Shown here: positions 9,300-16,314 of the stretch, piece by piece
Position numbering within the stretch: position 1 is the first letter of the stretch
Layout: each line of letters begins with the position of its first letter
From: Prolixibacteraceae bacterium
GTDB taxonomy: Bacteria > Bacteroidota > Bacteroidia > Bacteroidales > Prolixibacteraceae
DNA length: 21,452 nucleotides
Direction: 5' to 3'
NCBI GenBank assembly: GCA_017998095.1
Contig: JAGODU010000063.1
Location: 1 to 21,452, forward strand
Notes under the pieces: model-generated
Seen by the model: only the letters and a program-made list of their open reading frames with translations
Database searches by the model: none
Told to the model about the DNA's origin: nothing
Made by a program: the position numbers and the translations under genes

Positions 9300-9830
9300 T
9301 CAGTAAGATGATTGTTTGAATAGATCAGAATTATTCCATAGTCCGGCAGCTCTGAGCACTTGTTCAATCACATCTCTTACGCAACCCTCACCGCCATTTC
9401 TGTCAGAAATATATTTAGAAACTGATTTTATTTCGCTTACAGCATCAGCAGGACAGGTAGGAACGCCGGACAAGAGCATTAATTCATAATCAGGGATATC
9501 ATCACCCATGAAAAGAATGTTTTCTGCCTTAAGATTATACACTGAAAGAAATTCATTATAGCAAACAGTTTTATTCTTTGCAGCAAGGTAAATATCCTTA
9601 ATGCCAAGAATGTTGTATCTTTTTCTTATATTTTCATTCCTTGCCCCTGAAATAATAGCGATAGGATAGCCTTTAGAAATTGCAATTCTGATTGCATAAC
9701 CATCTTTTACGTTAGCAGTACGCATTGGTTCTCCTGTTTCATCAAGAGGTGATAAATCGCGTGAAAGAACGCCGTCAACATCAAAAACAAATGCTTTTAC
9801 ATTTTGTAATTCTTCTTTAAAAAAGGCCAT
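9300..9830 (-). CDS. kdsC: KdsC-type HAD phosphatase (3-deoxy-D-manno-octulosonate 8-phosphate phosphatase family)
   Basis: KdsC removes the phosphate from KDO-8-phosphate to give KDO for lipopolysaccharide inner core, in the cytosol. The 176-residue product has the HAD motif FVFDVDGVL (15-23, nucleophile Asp17 and acid/base Asp19), motif II at IISGAR (59-64, Ser61), the motif III Lys in AAKNK (83-87), motif IV GDDIPD (109-114), and GGEGCVRD (146-153), which matches the C-terminal GG-G-VR signature of the tetrameric C0-type KdsC subgroup. There is no cap domain, as expected. The ATG at 9830 is preferred to the in-frame TTG just before it. It is the first gene of a two-gene unit with maf. The specific substrate is not proven: YrbI-like relatives act on other nonulosonate phosphates. 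Confidence 0.88.
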   Translation of the reverse strand: MAFFKEELQNVKAFVFDVDGVLSRDLSPLDETGEPMRTANVKDGYAIRIAISKGYPIAIISGARNENIRKRYNILGIKDIYLAAKNKTVCYNEFLSVYNLKAENILFMGDDIPDYELMLLSGVPTCPADAVSEIKSVSKYISDRNGGEGCVRDVIEQVLRAAGLWNNSDLFKQSSY

Positions 9831-9865
9831 CAATATTCAGTTAAAAATGAAATTCAAAAATAATG

Positions 9866-9901
9866 AAAAAAAACAGGGCGCAAACTTGCGCCCTGTTTTT
9901 T
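9866..9901 (-). terminator. Intrinsic terminator after the lysine-rich protein gene
   Basis: A near-perfect GC-rich stem pairs CAGGGCGCA (9874-9882) with TGCGCCCTG (9887-9895) around a loop of about four bases. It is flanked by A8 on one side and T6 on the other. Read on the minus strand, the stem is followed by a run of T. The stop codon of the 9900-10919 gene overlaps the flank at 9900-9902. The A/T symmetry means it could also stop plus-strand transcription. It separates this unit from the kdsC-maf unit, whose start lies about 36 bp further on. Confidence 0.9.
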
Positions 9902-10919
9902 AATCCATATTAAGATTTCTCACTTTTCGGACTTTCTCTTCGAGGTTGTTAACTGCCTTTTCAGCATTATCTATTTTCTCTTTCCTTTTTTGATATTCAA
10001 CATCAGAAATTTTCTTACTTGCCTTTGCCTTTTCAAGTTTTTCCCTGGCAATTTTTATCTTTTCTCTGCCTTCATTTACTTTTGAATCACCTTTAACAGT
10101 TGAATCATTCAGTTCTTTAACTTTCGATTGTCGTTTCATCTTTGCTTGTTCAGCTCTGTTTTGCCCGAAATCTTTCCCCTGAAGGTTATCTTTATTTTTC
10201 CCGTAAGCATTTCCTTTCTCATCTTCCTCTTTTTTTCCTTCATTTTTTTCACCCTGCTTATCTTCATGTTTTTCAGGTTTACCTATACTGTCATGCTTTT
10301 CGGGCTTATATTTATCGTCATGTTTTTCCGGTTTATTTTTACCATCATGCTTTTCCTGCTTGTTATTACCATCATGCTTTTCCGGTTTCTTTAGATTGTC
10401 CGGCTTATCAGGAGCAGAAATCGAATCTTTTTTTTCCTTTTTTACTTTGTCTTTTTCCTGACTGTCAGGTTTATCTTTTACTTTATCCTTGTTGTCATCA
10501 CCTTGCTTTTGTTTTTCAGGTTTACTTTTATCCTGAGGATCTTTTTTAATTTTATCCTTCATCTTTTCCTTTTTCATCAGGATTGAGTCTTTATCAGCAA
10601 CTTTACCCTTGTCGGGATCATTATCTTCCTTAGATTCAATCTTGCCATTTCCTTTCAACTTATCTTTCATTGAACCGGTTTTATCCTCAGACTTTTTTGA
10701 CGGATCATTACTTTGTTCTTTCTTCAGTTCACCTGATTTATCTTTTTTAAAAACAGTATCCTTTTGGTTAATACCATCTTTGTTTTTCTTTATTTTAGGA
10801 AGTTCCTTTTTTTCTTTAGCAACATCTTCTATTCCACCCTGACCATAAACAGGTGATTGCATAACTACTGAAAATGAAGCCATCAGTAAAATGCATATTA
10901 AAATTTTCAATTCTTTCAT
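9900..10919 (-). CDS. Exported lysine-rich low-complexity protein with KPEKHD repeats, function unknown
   Basis: The 339-residue protein has a signal peptide (MKELKILICILLMASFSVVM..., cut near YGQ, 25-27). Residues ~30-235 are extremely hydrophilic, dominated by Lys with Asp, Glu, Gln and Asn and almost no hydrophobic residues, so probably disordered. Within this, a 9-residue unit ending in KPEKHD occurs five times in a row (174-219; one copy KQEKHD, one KPEKHE). A more ordinary segment, GNAYGKNKDNLQGKDFGQ, follows at 236-253, and residues ~255-339 form a probable coiled coil (EKIKIAREKLEKAKASKK...). It lies 17 bp downstream of the small lipoprotein gene and is presumably co-transcribed. The protein should lie in the periplasm or outside. 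It could bind anionic polymer or be a structural linker; both are guesses. Nothing enzymatic was seen. Confidence 0.7.
   Translation of the reverse strand: MKELKILICILLMASFSVVMQSPVYGQGGIEDVAKEKKELPKIKKNKDGINQKDTVFKKDKSGELKKEQSNDPSKKSEDKTGSMKDKLKGNGKIESKEDNDPDKGKVADKDSILMKKEKMKDKIKKDPQDKSKPEKQKQGDDNKDKVKDKPDSQEKDKVKKEKKDSISAPDKPDNLKKPEKHDGNNKQEKHDGKNKPEKHDDKYKPEKHDSIGKPEKHEDKQGEKNEGKKEEDEKGNAYGKNKDNLQGKDFGQNRAEQAKMKRQSKVKELNDSTVKGDSKVNEGREKIKIAREKLEKAKASKKISDVEYQKRKEKIDNAEKAVNNLEEKVRKVRNLNMD
10265..10399 (-). repeat. Five tandem 27-bp coding repeats (KPEKHD unit)
   Basis: Five consecutive 27-bp units start at 10265, 10292, 10319, 10346 and 10373. Each begins with CATG(C/T)TTTTC on the plus strand, with a more variable second half. 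The period is a multiple of three and keeps the minus-strand frame, giving the 9-residue protein repeat. Units differ at third positions and in the linker codons, so the array is old enough to have diverged, yet the KPEKHD core is kept. Confidence 0.9.
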
Positions 10920-10936
10920 CTTGTGATTTTTTTAGT

Positions 10937-11143
10937 TTAAAGATCTTTCAATAAGGAATCAACTTCAGCAACAGAGCTTTCAATTTCAACCTTCATGCTT
11001 TCCATTTCATTTGAAAGAGAATCGTTGTATTGAATTTCAACAGCTTCCTTCTTAATCAATTCCTGATTTTCTTTAACTGCTTTATTGCTACAGGAGCATA
11101 GAATTATAGCAGTAAAAGTGAATAGATAAATTGTTTTTTTCAT
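10937..11143 (-). CDS. Small acidic coiled-coil lipoprotein
   Basis: The 68-residue product has a lipoprotein signal peptide with CSC at its end (lipobox LCSC, Cys18; Cys at -2 is less usual). The mature ~50 residues are acidic and heptad-like (KENQELIKKEAVEIQ..., SLSNEMESMKVEIESSVAEV), so a short helical coiled coil is likely. It resembles Braun-type lipoproteins in size and layout but lacks a C-terminal Lys for peptidoglycan linkage; it ends LLKDL. It is the first gene of a unit with the lysine-rich exported protein, and the two are only 17 bp apart. An acidic lipoprotein paired with a lysine-rich partner suggests a charge-based interaction at the membrane surface, which is inference only. 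Confidence 0.7.
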   Translation of the reverse strand: MKKTIYLFTFTAIILCSCSNKAVKENQELIKKEAVEIQYNDSLSNEMESMKVEIESSVAEVDSLLKDL

Positions 11144-11273
11144 CTTGTTGATTATTTTATTTGTTGGTAATTATATTATTGAATAACTGTTATTTATAGT
11201 AATTATTGCATGTGTTAATTTCTTGAAAAGCTTAATTGAAAATGATTAACCTTTGTGCAAATTACAAAAAAAA

Positions 11274-11281
11274 CAAATATA
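11274..11281 (-). promoter_or_regulatory. Candidate -7 element TATATTTG for the lipoprotein operon
   Basis: On the minus strand these bases read TATATTTG, an exact fit to the Bacteroidota -7 consensus TAnnTTTG, upstream of the 11143 start. No good -33 TTTG at the expected spacing was found, and the leader would be about 125 nt, so the assignment is tentative. The 161-bp divergent region also has to hold the promoter of the 11305 operon, for which no convincing element was found. Confidence 0.35.
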
Positions 11282-11304
11282 TTGTCGCAATTTGAAAAAT
11301 TCAG

Positions 11305-13323
11305 ATGCTTTTTGTAATTCTTTACATACTGGCTCTATTAATCTCAGCAGTCCTGATTAGCCTTGTACCCTCAAAGACTAAAGGACACATTACAATAGCA
11401 GCGACAATATTAATGTCGGCAATTGCAATAATACCTTCTGTATCTGCTCTGAATGGCAATAATATGCAACTTTCTTTTAATGGTTCTTATCTGACGGGTG
11501 AGGTTCCTCTTGTTTTAGATTCTCTTTCAGCGTGGTTTATAATAGTGATATCTATAACATTTATTACTTCATCCATATATGGTGCCAAATACATGGAGGC
11601 ATACAAGGAAAGGAAATCAAACCTTTCATTACACTGGATTTGTTTTTTATTTGTTAAAACCGGTTTGATTGCTATTACTGTTATTCAAAACAGTATTGTT
11701 TTTCTTATAGCATGGGAGATAATGGCTGTTAGCGCTTTTTTCCTTGTTATTTTTGAAGGTGAAAAGATGAAAACAATAAAGGCAGGGATGAATTACCTTA
11801 TTCAATCTCATCTGGTAATTATTTTCTTATCAATAGCCTTTATTTGGGTCGCATCTGTAACAGGTTCTTTCAGTTTTAGTTCAATAAGTGAGTTTGTTAA
11901 GACCCAGAAGCCCGTTGTCAATCTGGTTCTGATGTTATTATTTTTCATAGGATTTGGCTTTAAGGCCGGCTTTATTCCTTTTCATACATGGTTGCCTCAT
12001 GCTCATCCTGCTGCACCCTCACATATCTCAGGTATGATGTCGGGTGTACTTATAAAGATTGGAATTTACGGAATACTTCGAATGATCCTTTTAATTAATG
12101 TTAATTATCTGGTTACAGGTTACATTATACTCTTTATATCCGTAATAACAGGCATTTACGGGGTTATGCAAGCTATTGTTCAGCATAATCTGAAAAGGCT
12201 TTTGGCTTATCACAGTATTGAAAATATTGGAATAATCGGAATTGGAATTGGAGTAGGGTGTATTGGAATTGGAAATGAAAACGAGATAATGTCTGTTCTG
12301 GGTTTTTCCGGGGCATTGCTACACGTATTGAACCATTCTTTATTTAAATCTCTTTTATTTTACAGCGCAGGGAATGTATATCAGTCAACTCATACAATGA
12401 ATATTGAAAAGTTTGGAGGACTGATTAAAAAGATGCCCCACACTGCTATTCTTTTTCTGATAGCAGCTTTGGCGATATGCGGATTACCGCCATTCAATGG
12501 CTTTGTTTCCGAATTTTTAATTTACTGCGGTTCTTTGAAAGGTATAATTTCAATACCATTCCCTTATATTTTATTCCCTGTATTTGGAATGCTTGGACTT
12601 GCATTAATAGGAGGACTTGCAATATTGTGTTTTACAAAAGCCTTTGGATCTATCTTCTTAGGTGTCCCCAGAGCTGCGTTTCATAAAGAGCATCAGGAAA
12701 ATCATATAATGAGATTAGTGCCAATGTATTTTATTGTTGCTTTGATTTTAATGATAGGGATATTTCCTCAGTTGTTCTTTAAGTTTTTAATGAAGCCTGT
12801 GAGCCAGTTTGTTACAAATATCCCATTGGCTGGCCCGGAAGTACTCCATTTTGAAGTGATTAATAAGATTGGTTTGTTTTCACTTGCATTTATAATTCTG
12901 GCTGCTTTGGTTTTTACAATAAGAAGATTGGCCAATTCAAATAAGAAAATTGAAAAAGAAGAAACCTGGGGTTGCGGATATACTGCACCGAATAATAAAA
13001 TGCAATATACTGCAAGCTCTTTTGTGAGGAGTTATAGAAAGCTGGCTGAGCCTGTCCTCATGTTCAGGAAAAATAAAAAGGAGATAACAGGAACATTCCC
13101 ATCTGAAGGAGGACATGAGATTCATCCTATGGATAAGATTGAAGAGTATCTTATACAGCAACCTCTAAGACAGTTCAGATTATTTCTATCAAAGTTTCTC
13201 TTCCTGCAAAACGGAAAATTGCAATTCTATGTGCTGTATGGTATGATTTTCATAATGGTAATAATTGGAATTCCTTTTATTATCAGTGCAATAAAGATAT
13301 TTATTAAATTTCTAAGTGCCTGA
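11305..13323 (+). CDS. hyfB: HyfB-like antiporter-type proton/ion-translocating subunit
   Basis: A polytopic membrane subunit of the NuoL/M/N-MrpA/D superfamily, 672 residues, the size of hydrogenase-4 component B. The ion-path residues are present: TM5 Glu138 in AWEIMAVSAF, Lys220 in GFGFKAGFIPFHTWLPHAHP, Lys251 in SGVLIKIGIYG, and Lys348 in NHSLFKSLLF. The stretch QHNLKRLLAYHSIENIGI (293-310) is a further family signature. It should couple long-range conformational change in the complex to H+ or Na+ transport. It is the first gene of the six-gene unit; its stop is followed 4 bp later by the next ATG. The name is by homology only: the complex as a whole lacks hydrogenase active-site residues. 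The C-terminal ~150 residues hold a soluble loop and two last membrane segments, as in HyfB. Confidence 0.92.
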   Translation: MLFVILYILALLISAVLISLVPSKTKGHITIAATILMSAIAIIPSVSALNGNNMQLSFNGSYLTGEVPLVLDSLSAWFIIVISITFITSSIYGAKYMEAYKERKSNLSLHWICFLFVKTGLIAITVIQNSIVFLIAWEIMAVSAFFLVIFEGEKMKTIKAGMNYLIQSHLVIIFLSIAFIWVASVTGSFSFSSISEFVKTQKPVVNLVLMLLFFIGFGFKAGFIPFHTWLPHAHPAAPSHISGMMSGVLIKIGIYGILRMILLINVNYLVTGYIILFISVITGIYGVMQAIVQHNLKRLLAYHSIENIGIIGIGIGVGCIGIGNENEIMSVLGFSGALLHVLNHSLFKSLLFYSAGNVYQSTHTMNIEKFGGLIKKMPHTAILFLIAALAICGLPPFNGFVSEFLIYCGSLKGIISIPFPYILFPVFGMLGLALIGGLAILCFTKAFGSIFLGVPRAAFHKEHQENHIMRLVPMYFIVALILMIGIFPQLFFKFLMKPVSQFVTNIPLAGPEVLHFEVINKIGLFSLAFIILAALVFTIRRLANSNKKIEKEETWGCGYTAPNNKMQYTASSFVRSYRKLAEPVLMFRKNKKEITGTFPSEGGHEIHPMDKIEEYLIQQPLRQFRLFLSKFLFLQNGKLQFYVLYGMIFIMVIIGIPFIISAIKIFIKFLSA

Positions 13324-13327
13324 TAAG

Positions 13328-14233
13328 ATGATAAGTTTTCTGTTAATAATCATAGTTAGCATTGTTTTTCAGGGTATAGTTATCCGGACGAAAAGTATTG
13401 CCTCAGGCCGAAAAGGTCCGGGTATTTTTCAACCGATTAAAGATATTCTTAAGTTATTCAGGAAAGGATCAGTTTTCAGTGAAACAAGTTCAATCATATT
13501 TCAGATAGCCCCCAGCATATATTTTGCTTCAGTATTAATGGCAATATCAGTATTGCCACTTGGAACGAGCAAAGGGATATTTTCATTTGAAGGGGACTTT
13601 GTATTTTTTGCTTACGTACTTGCTTTAGGTAAGTTTTTTAATATCATTTCGGCACTTGATACCGGAAGCAGCTTTGAGGGCATGGGAGCCAGCAGGGAAG
13701 CCTTGTTTTCAATGTTGGCGGAGCCCGCATTCTTTATTTTAATGGGGTCATTATCATTATTGACAGGTTACACTTCATTTCATGAAATATTTATGGCACT
13801 TCACTTCGGTTCATATATCTCTTATGCAATCGGTGCTATTGCAACTTTTGTATTGGTGATGATATGTATGATTGAAAATAGTCGCATGCCGGTTGATGAT
13901 CCTAAGACACATCTGGAATTAACAATGATTCATGAGGTGATGATTCTTGATAACAGTGGATTTGATCTTGGATTGATTTTGCAGGCTGCAAATTTAAAAT
14001 TTGCACTGTATGGTTCATTGATTGCAAATATGTTCATTGGTGATTTGCCTTTGTATTATACTATTCCGTTGTTCCTTCTTATGCAGTTTTTATTTGCTGT
14101 TACAGTAGGATTGATTGAATCATTCTTTGCGAGGTTCAGAATGAATCATAACGCTCAGTTTATATTGGTACTGACTTCATTGTCATTACTGATGCTTTTT
14201 GGAATATTAATGTTGTTGGGTCAGTTTAAATAG
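13328..14233 (+). CDS. hyfC: HyfC/NuoH-like membrane anchor subunit
   Basis: This subunit links the membrane arm to the soluble arm in complex I and group 4 hydrogenases and lines the region next to the catalytic subunit. The 301-residue product has the family signatures GRKGPGIFQPIKDILKLFRK near the N-terminus, DTGSSFEGMGASRE in the middle, and MIENSRMPVDDPKTHLELTM followed by IHEVMILD, the conserved acidic loop at the membrane/soluble interface. All these are well kept even though the soluble partner has lost its metal site. A GTG at 13316 would overlap the upstream gene by 8 bp and add four residues; the ATG at 13328, 4 bp after the upstream stop, is preferred because MISFLLII begins directly with the first membrane segment. 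Confidence 0.92.
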   Translation: MISFLLIIIVSIVFQGIVIRTKSIASGRKGPGIFQPIKDILKLFRKGSVFSETSSIIFQIAPSIYFASVLMAISVLPLGTSKGIFSFEGDFVFFAYVLALGKFFNIISALDTGSSFEGMGASREALFSMLAEPAFFILMGSLSLLTGYTSFHEIFMALHFGSYISYAIGAIATFVLVMICMIENSRMPVDDPKTHLELTMIHEVMILDNSGFDLGLILQAANLKFALYGSLIANMFIGDLPLYYTIPLFLLMQFLFAVTVGLIESFFARFRMNHNAQFILVLTSLSLLMLFGILMLLGQFK

Positions 14234-14241
14234 TTTAAGAA

Positions 14242-14871
14242 ATGACAAACATTATATTGATAGTATTTACGATTTCACTGCTATATCTGTCGATAGCAAA
14301 CAGATTGCTCTCCTATGTAAAACTGCTTGCATTTCAGGGATTATTATTGTTTGGAGTTGCATTGATTGAACTTTCCGAAATGAGTGTTTTGAATCTTGTT
14401 CTTATCCTTTTGGAAACTATAATAGTAAAAGCAATTGCAATACCGGCTTTCATCAGTTATGTGATCAAAAAGAACAAGATTACACGTGAGGCAGAACCTT
14501 TTGTTCCAAACTTTCTTTCATTAATTCTTGTAACTTTGATTATCGTTGCCACCTTTGTCATTTCCTTTGCTATTAAAGATCCCAACCTGCATAAAATTTA
14601 TTTCATAACAGCTTTATCGGCAATATTCAGCGGACTTTATCTTATAGTTACCAGAAGAAAAATAATTACTCATGTGATATGTTATGTTGTAATTGAAAAC
14701 GGAGTTTTTATTCTTTCTCTGGCCGTTGGTAATGAAATGCCTTTACTTGTAAATCTGGGAGTTTTACTCGATGTTTTTGTAAGTGTATTTTTACTTGGGA
14801 TATTTATAAATAAGGTGGGAGACGTGACAAGCGACATTGATGTCGGCGAGTTGAGCAGCTTAAAAGATTAG
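14242..14871 (+). CDS. hyfE: HyfE-like small membrane subunit
   Basis: The 209-residue protein is almost wholly hydrophobic, with about six to seven membrane segments, matching hydrogenase-4 component E in length and pattern. Its relatives resemble a fusion of NuoK-like and neighbouring small membrane subunits; Glu residues within membrane segments (Glu48/Glu51 in ALIELSEMSV, Glu64 in LLETIIVKA) are positioned as in NuoK-type channels. The Lys in ETIIVKAIAIPAF and the segment HVICYVVIENGVFIL (containing the second conserved Glu) are typical of the family. It lies 8 bp after the HyfC-like gene and 11 bp before the HyfF-like gene, in the usual B-C-E-F order. It is expected to be a fixed part of the proton-conducting membrane arm. 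Confidence 0.88.
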   Translation: MTNIILIVFTISLLYLSIANRLLSYVKLLAFQGLLLFGVALIELSEMSVLNLVLILLETIIVKAIAIPAFISYVIKKNKITREAEPFVPNFLSLILVTLIIVATFVISFAIKDPNLHKIYFITALSAIFSGLYLIVTRRKIITHVICYVVIENGVFILSLAVGNEMPLLVNLGVLLDVFVSVFLLGIFINKVGDVTSDIDVGELSSLKD

Positions 14872-14882
14872 AAAATAAAGGT

Positions 14883-16310
14883 ATGATAATTGGATATCTG
14901 ATATGTTCTTTATTACTGGCTACAGCTTTATTTTTCAACAAAAATAAAACTGTCAATAATTGTCTTGTAGGCGTTTTTATTGCACTTCAATGGGTTCTTA
15001 CTGTATTTATGTACTCAAACAAAGATCTTTCAGATACTTCATATTTTCTGCCTGATGCACTTGCAATAATATTACTTTTTACACTTTCGATTATCTCTAT
15101 ACCTGTGTTAACTCACAGCTATGATTATATTTACAAAGAAAAGGATACCCCATCTTCAAAGGGTGCATATTTCGGAGCATCTGTAGTTTTAATTTCAGCT
15201 TTGACTGCAGCTTATCTTTCTTCACATATAGCTGTTACATGGATATTTATTGAAATTACTACACTTGGATCTTCAATATTAATTTTCCATCGCAGGAATG
15301 CAGGTTCAATAGAAGCAACATGGAAATATATATTTTCAAGCTCAATAAGCCTTATTTTCGTTTTCATAGGAATTCTTTTTTTAAGTATTGCAATCGGTAA
15401 ATCAGGGGAAGAAAGCCTGCAATATCTTGCTCTCATAAAACTGGCTCCAAAGCTAGACCCATTCTGGCTTAAATTATCATTTGTCTTTGTATTTACCGGA
15501 TATACTTTAAAACTTGGACTTGTACCTTTATATACTGCCGGAATCGATGCTAAAGATAAAGCTCCTACACCTTCAGGTGCAATGTTTTCAACTGTAATGA
15601 TGAATGCCGGATTTGTTGGTGTATACAGGTTTTATTCTATTGTTGCTCAGACTTCTGTTCATAAATGGGCTAACGTAGTTATACTGATTTCTGCTTTTCT
15701 TTCAATATTTGTGGCTGCTGTTTATATGCTTAAGGTCAGGAATATCAAAAGGATGCTTGCATATTCGGGTATCGAACATTCAGGATTGATAATGCTGGGA
15801 CTGGCTGCCGGAGGAATTGGTTATTATGCTGCATTGCTGCATATCGTCTTACATTCCTTTGCAAAATCGTCCTTATTCCTGCAGATAGGTCACTTGTATA
15901 AGACATATCAATCAAAGAATATTTATGATATAGGCGATTATTTCAAATACAACAGGGCAGGTGCAGTTTTCTTGATGATTGCATTTGTTTGTGTAACCGC
16001 AATGCCCCCATCAGGACTTTTTATCAGCGAATTCTTCATATTCAAATCATTATTCGAAGCTAAATATCTTTACATATTAATTCCGGTACTTATATTATTA
16101 ACTTTTATATTATGGGCTCTCGGCCGAAGTATAATGAGAATGTTATTTACTCCTCCGATAAATATGAATGAAGGTAAAATTGAAAAGACAAGTGTGTATG
16201 AGACAGTTACTCAATATGTGTTACTTGGAATTGTCTTTTATCTTGGACTAAACCCACCGACAGTATTTGTAGATTTGATAAATGAAGCCATAAAATATTT
16301 AATACATTAA
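14883..16310 (+). CDS. hyfF: HyfF-like antiporter-type ion-translocating subunit
   Basis: The second NuoL/M/N-like subunit, 475 residues, somewhat shorter than E. coli HyfF. TM5 Glu124 (WIFIEITTLGSS), Lys210 (YTLKLGLVPLYTAGID) and Lys328 (HSFAKSSLFLQIGH) are present, and RNIKRMLAYSGIEHSGLIM (286-304) is the superfamily signature. At the position that carries the central Lys in NuoL/M (Lys251 in the HyfB-like subunit), this protein has Asn241 (STVMMNAGFVGVYR). It sits between the HyfE-like gene (11 bp) and the large-subunit homologue (4 bp). It should be part of the membrane arm adjacent to the soluble domain. Whether the Lys/Asn change breaks the channel or is normal for the HyfF branch needs an alignment. 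Confidence 0.9.
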   Translation: MIIGYLICSLLLATALFFNKNKTVNNCLVGVFIALQWVLTVFMYSNKDLSDTSYFLPDALAIILLFTLSIISIPVLTHSYDYIYKEKDTPSSKGAYFGASVVLISALTAAYLSSHIAVTWIFIEITTLGSSILIFHRRNAGSIEATWKYIFSSSISLIFVFIGILFLSIAIGKSGEESLQYLALIKLAPKLDPFWLKLSFVFVFTGYTLKLGLVPLYTAGIDAKDKAPTPSGAMFSTVMMNAGFVGVYRFYSIVAQTSVHKWANVVILISAFLSIFVAAVYMLKVRNIKRMLAYSGIEHSGLIMLGLAAGGIGYYAALLHIVLHSFAKSSLFLQIGHLYKTYQSKNIYDIGDYFKYNRAGAVFLMIAFVCVTAMPPSGLFISEFFIFKSLFEAKYLYILIPVLILLTFILWALGRSIMRMLFTPPINMNEGKIEKTSVYETVTQYVLLGIVFYLGLNPPTVFVDLINEAIKYLIH

Positions 16311-16314
16311 GATT

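Noticed and set aside
9299..9367. Longer Maf start at ATG 9367
   Set aside because: It would overlap kdsC by about 70 bp and add 23 residues not seen in Maf; ATG 9298 follows the kdsC stop by one base.
10265..10399. CRISPR-like array
   Set aside because: The 27-bp units are directly adjacent without spacers, keep a coding frame and diverge at third positions, so they are protein repeats.
10128..10842. Plus-strand open frames opposite the lysine-rich gene
   Set aside because: They are antisense to AAG/AAA-rich codons and give Phe/Leu/Ser-rich nonsense; the minus-strand protein has a signal peptide, repeats and a terminator.
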